Of a stretch of 64,000 bases of DNA, positions 1 through 7,496 are shown in pieces (within the stretch, counting starts at the first letter, position 1; every line of letters starts with the position of its first letter). The position numbers were made by a program, and so were the translations under genes. The stretch is from Acidobacteria bacterium 13_1_20CM_3_53_8 (GTDB taxonomy: Bacteria > Acidobacteriota > Blastocatellia > Pyrinomonadales > Pyrinomonadaceae), in the NCBI GenBank assembly GCA_001920415.1, contig MNJR01000005.1, positions 1 to 64,000 on the forward strand, in the 5' to 3' direction. The notes below the pieces were generated by a model. The model saw only the letters and a program-made list of their open reading frames with translations. It was not told the origin of the DNA and did not search any database.

Positions 1-35
1 GCCGTTCTTCTTAATCTGTTCTCAGTCCAAAAGCT

Positions 36-1769
36 ATGCGCCCAAGAATAACTGTTTTCATAATCCTGCTCGTCTTCGCTTCCCTACTCTTCAATGCAAT
101 GGGCACGGGCGCGCAAAGTCGCCGTCGCGTGAGCCTGCTTATCATTCACGGCAAAGTTTTCACGGGCGACGCGCGTGGTACGATTGCCGAGGCCGTTGCC
201 GTCAACGATGATCGCATCGTTGCTGTCGGGACTGACGCGGAGATCACGTCGCGTTATCGCGGCGACAGAGTTATTGATTTAGGCGGCAAGCTGATGACCG
301 CTGGGTTCAACGATGCGCATCTGCATTTTATGAACGGCGGTTTTTCATTGATGCGCGTTAATTTGAACGGCTCGCGCACGCTGGATGAAGCATTGCAGCG
401 CATAGCGGCGAAGGCGCGTGAGTTAGCGCCGGGCGCTTGGATTCTAGGGCGCGGCTGGGATCACACGCTGTGGGGCGGGCGTTGGCCTACGCGTGCGGAT
501 TTGGACAGAGTTGCGCCGAACAATCCTGTCTTCGTGCAGCGCGTTGACGGCCACGTCAGTTGGGTCAACTCGCTCGCGCTTCAAAAAGCTGGAATCACCC
601 AAGAAACTCAATCGCCTGCGGGCGGCGAGATAATGCGAGATGAGCGCGGCGAGCCTACTGGGATTTTGAAGGAGACGGCAGCCGCGTTAGTTTCGCGCGT
701 AGTGCCTGAGCCAACACAGGAAGAGAAGATGCAGGCCATTGAGCGAGCGCTTGGTGAAGCGCGTCGTTACGGGCTAACTTCGATTCAAGACAATTCGGGT
801 TACGAGACGACGAAGCTTTACCGAGAGTTGCTGCGACAAGGCAGGCTGACGGTGCGGGTTGCGGAGTGGCAGAATTTCGAGGATTCGATTGAAGAGATAA
901 AGCGACAGCGCGAAGAGTTCAGGTCATTTAATGATGACAGTTCGCGTCTGAAACTCACGGCGCTGAAAGGCTACGTTGACGGAACACTGGGTTCGCGCAC
1001 CGCCGCTATGCTCGCGCCTTATTCAGACGACCCGAACAACAGCGGAATCCCGCGCCACACGCCCGAAGATTTAACTCGCATGATTGTTGAAAGGGCAAAG
1101 GCAGGATTTCAAATTGCGCTTCACTGCATAGGCGACCGCGCGAATCGCATGGCGCTTGATGGATTTCAAGCCGCCGAGAGTCAACCTAATCCCTTTCAAA
1201 ATATATATATTGGCTCACTAAGGAACATGCCTCTTGACCTATATCATCGTCATCGTATTGAGCACGCGCAGGTGGTTGCGCCTTCGGATTTCCCGCGATT
1301 CCGCGATCTACATGTCGTCGCTTCTATGCAACCGTCGCATGCAATCTCTGATAAGCGTTGGGCGCAAGCTCGTCTGGGCGAGTATCGTGTGCAGGGCGCT
1401 TACGCTTGGCATACTATGATGTCTTTTGGCGTGCATGTGCCGTTCGGGACGGACTGGCCTGTAGAACCTATCAATCCTTATCTGGGGCTTTACGCGGCTG
1501 TCACTCGCGAGAGCACGGACGGGCAGCCTGCTGGCGGGTGGTGGCCGCAAGAGCGCATCTCCATAGAGGACGCGATTCGCAACTACACTGCGGAAGCGGC
1601 CTACGCATCTTTCGATGAGAATTTGAAAGGGCAGATAAAGGCAGGCATGCTCGCAGACTTCACAGTCCACTCGCAAGACCTTCTGACGATCAGACCGGAG
1701 GAGATTTTCAAGACCGAAGCAATGATGACTATCTTAGGCGGCAAGGTCGTCTATCAACGCGGCCAATGA
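36..1769 (+). CDS. Secreted amidohydrolase, YtcJ-like (amidohydrolase family 3)
   Basis: This 577-residue protein has a hydrophobic N-terminal signal (about residues 5-25) and a full amidohydrolase-3 layout. A small beta-sandwich segment (IHGKVFTGD, VAVNDDRIVAVG) leads into the metal-binding strand GFNDAHLHF (H95 and H97). A TIM-barrel follows with the loops ALKGYVDGTLGSRTA and LHCIGDRAN, a HRIEHAQ motif and a C-terminal FGTDWPVEP aspartate loop. The family (YtcJ, exoenzyme regulatory protein AepA relatives) hydrolyses amide or imide bonds with bound metal, but the substrate cannot be read from sequence. The signal peptide suggests a periplasmic location. The ATG at 36 has only a weak upstream ribosome site. 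It is the first gene in the window, so its operon context upstream is unknown. Confidence 0.85.
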   Translation: MRPRITVFIILLVFASLLFNAMGTGAQSRRRVSLLIIHGKVFTGDARGTIAEAVAVNDDRIVAVGTDAEITSRYRGDRVIDLGGKLMTAGFNDAHLHFMNGGFSLMRVNLNGSRTLDEALQRIAAKARELAPGAWILGRGWDHTLWGGRWPTRADLDRVAPNNPVFVQRVDGHVSWVNSLALQKAGITQETQSPAGGEIMRDERGEPTGILKETAAALVSRVVPEPTQEEKMQAIERALGEARRYGLTSIQDNSGYETTKLYRELLRQGRLTVRVAEWQNFEDSIEEIKRQREEFRSFNDDSSRLKLTALKGYVDGTLGSRTAAMLAPYSDDPNNSGIPRHTPEDLTRMIVERAKAGFQIALHCIGDRANRMALDGFQAAESQPNPFQNIYIGSLRNMPLDLYHRHRIEHAQVVAPSDFPRFRDLHVVASMQPSHAISDKRWAQARLGEYRVQGAYAWHTMMSFGVHVPFGTDWPVEPINPYLGLYAAVTRESTDGQPAGGWWPQERISIEDAIRNYTAEAAYASFDENLKGQIKAGMLADFTVHSQDLLTIRPEEIFKTEAMMTILGGKVVYQRGQ

Positions 1770-1887
1770 ATTTTTTGATTGAACGATGTCCGGCGGTGTT
1801 ATACTGCCAAGCCATAATCCCCTGAACGCACAAGATAATTTCAGTTGACCAAAGCTCTGCCCCCCAGGGGACTTTAAAGGCTGGGCT

Positions 1888-3510
1888 ATGAGACAAACCC
1901 GACTCGCCGCGCTCGTTCTTCTGTTTCTTATCTTCACTCTATTCTGTTGCTGCAAGCGGCATAAGGTGCAGACGCTTGAGGCCGTTGACCCGATTGATCG
2001 CCGTACAAACGTGCCTATGGTTCAGCCCGTCGAGCGCGACCTTGTGGAGATAAAACAGAATGGCACGCTCACAATTCTTGCGCCCTACAACTCCACGACA
2101 TATTTCATCTATCGCGGCGAGCCGCTAGGTTACGAATACGACCTTCTGCGCGAGTTCGCCAGAGAGCGCAACGTCGAGTTGAAGATGGTTGTCGTCACTG
2201 ATCCGAAAAGTATCTACTCGCTCCTAAACAGCGGCGAAGGCGACATAGCCGCAGGAAGACTTGTGCCTACGCCGGAAGACGAAACAAACGTCTCCTTCAC
2301 GCACGCGCTCTATCGCACAGAGCCTGCGCTGGTGCAGCAAGAGTTGACGCCCGACACAGCGCGACTAACGAAGGGCGCGAAGAAAGCTCTTCAGCCAGGC
2401 CCTGCGGACGAGTTGCCGGAAATAGATATTCAGGCGCGGCTCGTCACCGTGCCGGCGCAGTTGGCCGGAAAGACCGTGACCCTTCCAGAAAACTCTCCTT
2501 ACCAGCGAACCCTTGTTGAACTAGCCGACAGCATATCGGGCGACATACACGTCGTAGAGATGGGCAGCGAGATTCAGGACGAAGCGCTGGCGCAGAAGGT
2601 CGCGCGAGGCGAAGTCGAGTTCACAGTCATGCAGGACAATCTGGCTCAATTGAAAATGGCCGAGTTCAGGAATTTGAAAGTCCGCCCTGTCGTCGGACGC
2701 TCGCACAGCGTCACATGGGCTGTGAGAAAGAATTCGCCCGCGCTGCTAGACGAGTTGAACGCATGGATTGATGAGAAGAAGAACGGCTCGCTGTTCGACC
2801 GGCTCTACAAAAAATATTTCATAGACCGCCGCAGCTACATAGAGCGCGTAGAGAGCCGGTATCTGACCTCCGCGACCGGCAAGCTTTGCGAGTACGATGA
2901 TCTACTGAAGCAGTACGCGCTCGCGATTGATTGGGACTGGCGGCTGCTTGCCGCTCAAATGTTTCAGGAGTCCCGTTTCAAGCCGGACGCGCATTCGTGG
3001 GCGGGCGCAGTCGGCCTGCTGCAATTGATGCCCGCTACGGCCAGGCAGTACGGCGTGCAGAATCCGCTCAACCCGGAGGATAACGTTCAGGGGGCTGTGA
3101 AATTTTTGAAGTGGCTGAACGGCTACTGGAGTGAGCGCATCCCTGACGAGCAGGAGCGACTGAAATTTGTGCTGGCCTCTTACAACTGCGGCGCAGGCCA
3201 CGTGGACGACGCGCAGCGATTGACGGAAAGGTACGGCGGCAATTCACAATCGTGGGAGGACGTTTCCTACTGGCTGCTACAGCTATCAACGCAGCAATAC
3301 TCAGCAGATCCCGTTGTGAAGTTCGGCTTCTGTCGCGGAATAGAGCCGGTCAACTACGTCAGCTTCATACTTGATCGCTTCAATCACTACAAGCAGTTCG
3401 TAGCAGCTTCTCGTCATAAACACTTGCAGCAATTATCGGTTGAGTTAGATTCAGAGTTTATATTAACCGCAGAGGGCGCAGAGGTTTTCGCAGAGTACGC
3501 GGAGGGTTGA
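1888..3510 (+). CDS. MltF-like membrane-bound lytic transglycosylase
   Basis: The 540-residue product begins with a lipoprotein-like signal (MRQTRLAALVLLFLIF followed by CCCK). Next is a solute-binding-protein type 3 region of about 250 residues (LTILAPYNSTTYFIYRG, GEPLGYEYDLLREFA). A C-terminal SLT (GH23) domain contains the catalytic glutamate in MFQESRFKP (about E361), then GAVGLLQLMPATA and ASYNCGAGHV. This is the MltF architecture, which cleaves peptidoglycan glycan strands to 1,6-anhydro products at the outer membrane. The last 16 or so residues (ILTAEGAEVFAEYAEG) are encoded by the left arm of a palindromic repeat that also supplies the TGA stop, so the native C-terminus appears to have been replaced or extended. 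Confidence 0.88.
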   Translation: MRQTRLAALVLLFLIFTLFCCCKRHKVQTLEAVDPIDRRTNVPMVQPVERDLVEIKQNGTLTILAPYNSTTYFIYRGEPLGYEYDLLREFARERNVELKMVVVTDPKSIYSLLNSGEGDIAAGRLVPTPEDETNVSFTHALYRTEPALVQQELTPDTARLTKGAKKALQPGPADELPEIDIQARLVTVPAQLAGKTVTLPENSPYQRTLVELADSISGDIHVVEMGSEIQDEALAQKVARGEVEFTVMQDNLAQLKMAEFRNLKVRPVVGRSHSVTWAVRKNSPALLDELNAWIDEKKNGSLFDRLYKKYFIDRRSYIERVESRYLTSATGKLCEYDDLLKQYALAIDWDWRLLAAQMFQESRFKPDAHSWAGAVGLLQLMPATARQYGVQNPLNPEDNVQGAVKFLKWLNGYWSERIPDEQERLKFVLASYNCGAGHVDDAQRLTERYGGNSQSWEDVSYWLLQLSTQQYSADPVVKFGFCRGIEPVNYVSFILDRFNHYKQFVAASRHKHLQQLSVELDSEFILTAEGAEVFAEYAEG

Positions 3511-3561
3511 ATCTTCTCTGCGTTCCTCTGCGAAAACCTCTGCGCCCTCTGCGGTTAAAAT
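3462..3561. repeat. Palindromic repeat, 'ccgcagagg' word type
   Basis: The left arm (3462-3506) contains aaccgcagagggcgcagagg. The right arm (3516-3561) is its reverse complement, ending tctgcggttaaaat. The left arm overlaps the end of the lytic transglycosylase gene, including its stop codon. The transcript would form a hairpin of about 45 bp and could act as a transcription or decay barrier between these convergent genes. Confidence 0.85.
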
Positions 3562-3617
3562 CTCGTTCCAGTAGTAGTCCCCGCAAGTTACATTCGGAAA
3601 CTGAGCGAGAATAATTT

Positions 3618-4370
3618 CTACGGAACCGCTACGAAGTTGCTCAGGAACGAGCGCGCTGATTGTGTGTCCATGCGATAGATTACGTTCGTTGACTTGCAGA
3701 GCGCGTCGCCCGTGATGGTCGTCCCCGCTATGATGTTCGTCTCCGAATTGCCCGCCCCGAAGAAGTTTGGCCCACCCGAATCGCCGTAGCATGTGCCGCC
3801 GTTTCCAGTCGCAGGATTCTGTGAAAGGCGCAGCCATGCAGGGTTGATTGCATTGAGCGTAGAGACAGCGTAGTAGCGCGTGTCCAGATAACCTATGACG
3901 GGGCCGCCCGGCTGGTTCACAGGATATTGTCCGCCGTAGCCTACGGCTGTGAATTTCTGATCGTTGCTCAAACTGTCAAATTGGCCCAAAGCGGGCAAGC
4001 GCGCGGGCGCGATTCCCTTAATTGGTTTGTCCAGGACAACGACGGCAATGTCGTGCGGGTCTGATTGCGTGTGATTGTAGAGCGGGTCGTAGTAGTAAGT
4101 GCCCGCGTAGAGTTTCGAGTTAGACGCGTAGGCCGAATCGAATGTGACTGTGACGCGCTGCGAGCCTATGTTGCAGTGCGCGGCTGTCAGGAAGACCGTC
4201 GGCGAGATCAGCGTGCCGGAGCAGTAAGGATAGGTCTGCCCGCTAAACGTGCCTACGAGCGCGCCCACCTCTGGGTGCTTGTTGCCGTCCGGCACGCCGT
4301 TGGTGATTGCAAGCGCTGTGACGCCTAGCGTCATCAAAAGCGCGATTACGATTAAAGTTTTTCTGCCCAT
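3618..4370 (-). CDS. Secreted trypsin-like serine protease (S1 family)
   Basis: The 250-residue protein has a signal peptide (MGRKTLIVIALLMTLGVTALA) followed almost at once by ITNG, resembling the mature N-terminus IxxG of chymotrypsin-fold enzymes. The catalytic triad is visible: LTAAHC (H65), DPHDIAVVVLD (D107) and CYGDSGGP (S198). The size matches a single protease domain without extra modules, so it is probably a periplasmic or exported endopeptidase. Substrate is unknown. The ATG at 4370 is preceded on its strand by an AAGGAG-like ribosome site (about 4376-4382). It converges with the upstream lytic transglycosylase gene, with the palindrome between them. Confidence 0.9.
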   Translation of the reverse strand: MGRKTLIVIALLMTLGVTALAITNGVPDGNKHPEVGALVGTFSGQTYPYCSGTLISPTVFLTAAHCNIGSQRVTVTFDSAYASNSKLYAGTYYYDPLYNHTQSDPHDIAVVVLDKPIKGIAPARLPALGQFDSLSNDQKFTAVGYGGQYPVNQPGGPVIGYLDTRYYAVSTLNAINPAWLRLSQNPATGNGGTCYGDSGGPNFFGAGNSETNIIAGTTITGDALCKSTNVIYRMDTQSARSFLSNFVAVP

Positions 4371-4434
4371 GATAATCTCCTTGAAAAATTCTGGCGACGA
4401 GCTGGTTTAGAGAGATTGCGTGCCGGGTTTAATT

Positions 4435-4606
4435 CACCACCGCAGGACATGGAAGAAGCACAGAGGATTTCAAATCAATTTTCGGATTGCAAATTTATGA
4501 TTCTAGATTCGAATTATCAAATCCGAAATCTCAAATCTGAAATCTCAAATCTCAAATTATTTATTTCCCTTCAGTGCTTCCTCTGTCTCCTGCGCTGGTG
4601 AATAAT
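4435..4606. repeat. Palindromic repeat with 'tcaaatctgaaatc' core
   Basis: The outer arms are caccaccgcaggac...gaagcacagagg (left) and cctctgtctcctgcgctggtgaa (right). The centre is made of repeated words such as aaatctgaaatctcaaatc. It is a composite of two word types nested in one inverted repeat. A 61-residue ORF crossing it has no protein-like character. Confidence 0.75.
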
Positions 4607-4694
4607 GACTGTTGGATTAACAAACTATAATTGCCGGTAAACTGAATGAAACTTCCAATCTCGCCGCCCTTCCCACAACTTTCCCTGAAAACCT

Positions 4695-4979
4695 TCAGTC
4701 GAGTGTTTCGACTGTGCCGTCAACAACGCGCGCCAGATATTTTCCATCGCGCATGACCCACGCTACGCGATGCCCGCTTCTGGCAAGCTTGGCCCACTCG
4801 CTGCGTTTCTTGGTGTTCTGCTCTACAAGGATTGCGCCCGCAGGCAGTTCGACGTAGCGCACGCCTGATTGCGCGAACTTGCGCACGCCTCGACCGCCGC
4901 CGAAAAGTTTCTCGAAGGCTACAAGTATGCGCCCTGCGCTCAACTCGTCCTTGTTCTCTTCAATTTTGCGCGTTGGCAT
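4695..4979 (-). CDS. Small hypothetical protein (94 aa)
   Basis: This short protein is not recognised. It has a charged N-terminus (MPTRKIEENKDELSAGRILVAFEKLFGGG) and a predicted beta-rich C-terminal half (VRYVELPAGAILVEQN, HRVAWVMRDGKYLARVVDG). There is no signal peptide, no membrane segment and no cysteine. It lies just downstream, on the same strand, of the stand-alone receiver protein (42 bp gap) and may be co-transcribed with it. Coding status is supported by the reading frame's amino-acid composition and position, not by a known family. Confidence 0.55.
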   Translation of the reverse strand: MPTRKIEENKDELSAGRILVAFEKLFGGGRGVRKFAQSGVRYVELPAGAILVEQNTKKRSEWAKLARSGHRVAWVMRDGKYLARVVDGTVETLD

Positions 4980-5021
4980 AAAAGCTCACTCGTGACGTTC
5001 TCGCTAACTCATTTCGCGCTC

Positions 5022-5420
5022 TTATCCGCTAGGCTGCGCCTCACGCACTCGCTTCGCCTTTAGCATTCTGTCTACAGTCTCCGACAGGTCTTTGCCACGA
5101 AAAGGCTTCGTCAGGTAAGCGTCGAACCCTGCGTCTAGCGCTTGCGTTCTATCCGAATCCGAAAACGCTGTGAGCGCTATGCAAGGGATATTGCGCGTGC
5201 GCTCGTCCGCGCGAAGCTCTATGAGCGCGCCCCAGCCGTCCAGCACGGGCATGGAAATATCAATCAAGATAAGGTCGGGCTGCTCCGTCTGCGCCATCAT
5301 CACGCACTCGCGCCCGTTGCGCGCCTCGCTTACCGAATAGCCGTCAGCCGTCAGCATCAAGCGCAGCAACTCTCTTGTGTCCTCGTAATCGTCCGCCATG
5401 AGAATCTTCGTCGGGAACAT
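5022..5420 (-). CDS. Single-domain response regulator (CheY-like receiver)
   Basis: A 132-residue receiver domain with no output domain. The acidic pair D10-D11 (ADDYED), the phospho-acceptor D54 (LILIDISMP), the switch T84 (IALTAFS) and K105 (YLTKPF) are all present, so it should be phosphorylated by a histidine kinase. Such stand-alone receivers act in phosphorelays, chemotaxis-type signalling or by binding partners. No cognate kinase is adjacent. The hybrid kinase at about 38-42 kb is a possible but unproven partner. The ATG at 5420 sits 3 bp from a palindromic repeat that occupies its upstream region. Confidence 0.88.
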   Translation of the reverse strand: MFPTKILMADDYEDTRELLRLMLTADGYSVSEARNGRECVMMAQTEQPDLILIDISMPVLDGWGALIELRADERTRNIPCIALTAFSDSDRTQALDAGFDAYLTKPFRGKDLSETVDRMLKAKRVREAQPSG

Positions 5421-5423
5421 AGG

Positions 5424-5536
5424 GATTTTAGATTTTGGATTTTAGATTGGAATGGCTGCCATCCTGAATCTTGGATTCAAGAGTTCATCTTCTGCGGAAA
5501 GCTTAATCCAAAATCCAAAATCTAAAATCCAAAATT
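5424..5536. repeat. Palindromic repeat, 'gattttggattttaga' word type
   Basis: The left arm (5424-5450) is made of gattttagattttgg words and the right arm (5504-5536) of their complement (aatccaaaatctaaaatcc). A 50 bp unrelated spacer separates them. The same word type recurs at 22458, 25733 and 30184. Confidence 0.85.
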
Positions 5537-5729
5537 AACTTAGCTTTGTTGGGGGTGTCAAACTGCGCTTCAAAAACCATTTTCTTGACACCCTCATGTG
5601 CGCGTGTCCATAATCGCTTGAGCGTATGGACTGAAAGCACGAGCGCCATGTCCTTTACGCTCAAGTTTCACCACAGAAAGAGCGGTCAGAGGCCGGGCGC
5701 TGGAAATCTCGCCGAATGCAGCATTGAAA

Positions 5730-7262
5730 ATGGAGGACGAAAATAAGGTGGCTAGCGGAGAACTTGAGAAGAGTTTGCGCGAAGAAGTGAACAGGCACTT
5801 GGATGCGCGCACGGAAGCGCTAAAAGAAGAGATTGAGCGCATGCAAAGTCATGTGAACGATACGTTCGCTCAATTGCTGGAACGCGCGTCCCGTGCTACG
5901 GCGCCAGAGGATGCTCTGTCCGACTCAATCGCGCAGCACATACGCGACGCTCACGAGCGCGGCGCACAGGACGCAGCAGCAGAATTGGCGCGCACGAAAT
6001 CTTCGAGCGACGTTGCTATTCTCAAGGCAGCCGTTGAAGAGCTTGATTATCAACGGTCGCAGGCTGGCATTCTGGACAAGCTTGTGAACAGCGCCGCATC
6101 TTTCGCTCCGCGCGTTGCCTTCTTCGTCATTCGCAACGATCAGGCCATTGGCTGGCGCGCTCGCGGTCTTGAAGGCACGGTCGGCGACGATTCTGTGCGC
6201 GACATCACGCTGCCATTGTCTGCCGATACAGTGGTCGGCGACGTTGTCGCCTCGCGCGCAACATGGAGCGGCACGCCGGGCGCAAAAGCGGATGACCGCA
6301 TGCTGCTGGATAAGCTCGGCGGCGAGCCTCCGCAGCGCATGACGGCCATCCCGCTCGTCGCGCGCAATCGTACAGTCGCAGTGCTCTACGCGGATTCCGC
6401 CGGACTCGATTCCGAAGCCATCAACCTCGAAGCCCTTGAGATGTTGGTGCGCGTAGCAGGCATGGCGGTCGAGTTGCTGGCAGCAGGTCGCGCGCCCGCC
6501 GAACGCCCCGCGCGCCATGCTGAAGAGGCGGCTGCGCCTGTCGAAGAAGTTGCCGCAACGGAAGAAGAGGCAGCGCATGTCGAAGAGGGCGCGCAAGCCC
6601 CTGCGGAGCAATTCGGCTATCAACCGTCAGAAGCAGTAGCCGAAGCCGCAGAAGTTACTGAAGAGACCCGTACGGAGGAGGCAGAGCAAGCCCCTGCGGA
6701 AGAGGCCGCAGAGACTTTCCCATCACCCATCGCCGAAGAAGCGGCTCCATCTTATGAAGCGCCGTCTTATGAAACTCCATCTCCTGAAGCTACGTCTTAC
6801 GAAGCTCCTTCTTACTCATCATCTGCTGAACCGGCAGCAGAGACCGTAGCGACTCCTCCACCTTCTACAGACTTTTATCAATCTACACAGGAGCAGCCCG
6901 CCCCGTCTCAATACTCTGCGCCGTTAGGCTCGGCGCGCTCTTACGGCAGCCGCGAAGCGGAACTGCCCATAGAGGTGGGCGAAGATGAGCGCCGACTGCA
7001 CAATGATGCGCGCAGGTTCGCGCGCCTTCTGGTCTCCGAAATAAAACTCTACAACGAGCAGGAGGTGCGCGAGGGGCGCGAGCGCGGCGACATATACGAG
7101 CGTCTGCGCGAAGCCATAGACCGTTCGCGCCAGATGTACGACAAGCGCGTAGCTCCGCCCGTAGCGGCTCGCTACGACTACTTTCATCAGGAGCTAGTCA
7201 ACACGCTAGCCGAAGGCGATCCATCGAAGCTTGGACAAGGCTATAAAAGCAGTGACGAATGA
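5730..7262 (+). CDS. Coiled-coil/GAF-like protein with acidic low-complexity linker
   Basis: About 510 residues, cytosolic. The N-terminal 90 residues are a charged helix (EEVNRHLDARTEALKEEIER). About residues 100-245 look like a GAF-type sensor fold (AAVEELDYQRSQAGILDKLV, FFVIRNDQAIGWRARG, AIPLVARNRTVAVLYAD). A long Glu/Ala/Pro linker with repeated PSYEAPSYETP-like units follows. The C-terminal helical region of about 90 residues (DERRLHNDARRFARLLVSEI, DRSRQMYDKR) is probably a separate conserved domain. Function is unknown; a scaffold or signalling role is inferred. The start is the ATG at 5730, with a TTG two codons upstream as an alternative. The TGA stop is the first codon of a palindrome arm. 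Confidence 0.75.
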   Translation: MEDENKVASGELEKSLREEVNRHLDARTEALKEEIERMQSHVNDTFAQLLERASRATAPEDALSDSIAQHIRDAHERGAQDAAAELARTKSSSDVAILKAAVEELDYQRSQAGILDKLVNSAASFAPRVAFFVIRNDQAIGWRARGLEGTVGDDSVRDITLPLSADTVVGDVVASRATWSGTPGAKADDRMLLDKLGGEPPQRMTAIPLVARNRTVAVLYADSAGLDSEAINLEALEMLVRVAGMAVELLAAGRAPAERPARHAEEAAAPVEEVAATEEEAAHVEEGAQAPAEQFGYQPSEAVAEAAEVTEETRTEEAEQAPAEEAAETFPSPIAEEAAPSYEAPSYETPSPEATSYEAPSYSSSAEPAAETVATPPPSTDFYQSTQEQPAPSQYSAPLGSARSYGSREAELPIEVGEDERRLHNDARRFARLLVSEIKLYNEQEVREGRERGDIYERLREAIDRSRQMYDKRVAPPVAARYDYFHQELVNTLAEGDPSKLGQGYKSSDE

Positions 7263-7490
7263 CAAGAAACAGTTTTCAGTTTTTAGTTTTCAGTTTTCAG
7301 TAAAAATCCTCGCCGCAAGCAGCGAGGCATTTAAGCGGAATCGCTGCGCGACTTCTTTGAATTTGTTTTCTGACTCGGACTCATTCATCCCCACCGCAAG
7401 CAGTGGGGCATTCTGAGTCACTTCGTAAAAGACTTTCTCTCTTCTTTCTGAAAACTGAAAACTAAAAACTGAAAACTGTTTCTTGTCACT
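7262..7490. repeat. Palindromic repeat, 'cagttttcagttttcag' word type, with two inner hairpins
   Basis: The left arm (7262-7302) reads acaagaaacagttttcag and onward. The right arm (7447-7490) is its reverse complement, ending gtttcttgtc. Inside lie two small hairpins (7308-7327 and 7389-7408) with the same 8-nt loop CGCAAGCA but different, compensating stems (CCTCGC/GCGAGG and CCCCAC/GTGGGG), each followed by catt. The stop codon of the preceding gene is in the left arm, and the next gene's ATG is 7 bp past the right arm. Confidence 0.88.
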
Positions 7491-7496
7491 GTACTT

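Noticed and set aside
1775-1805. Possible promoter TTGAAC/TATACT before the MltF-like gene
   Set aside because: The spacer is only 15 bp, so support is too weak for a separate call.
3463-3837. 124-codon minus-strand frame with LTAEGAEVFAEERR-like start
   Set aside because: It shadows the serine protease gene in another frame and runs into the palindrome; the protease frame carries all catalytic motifs.
4416-4601. 61-codon plus-strand frame
   Set aside because: It reads through the palindromic repeat; composition is repeat-derived (IRNLKSEISNLK), with no ribosome site.
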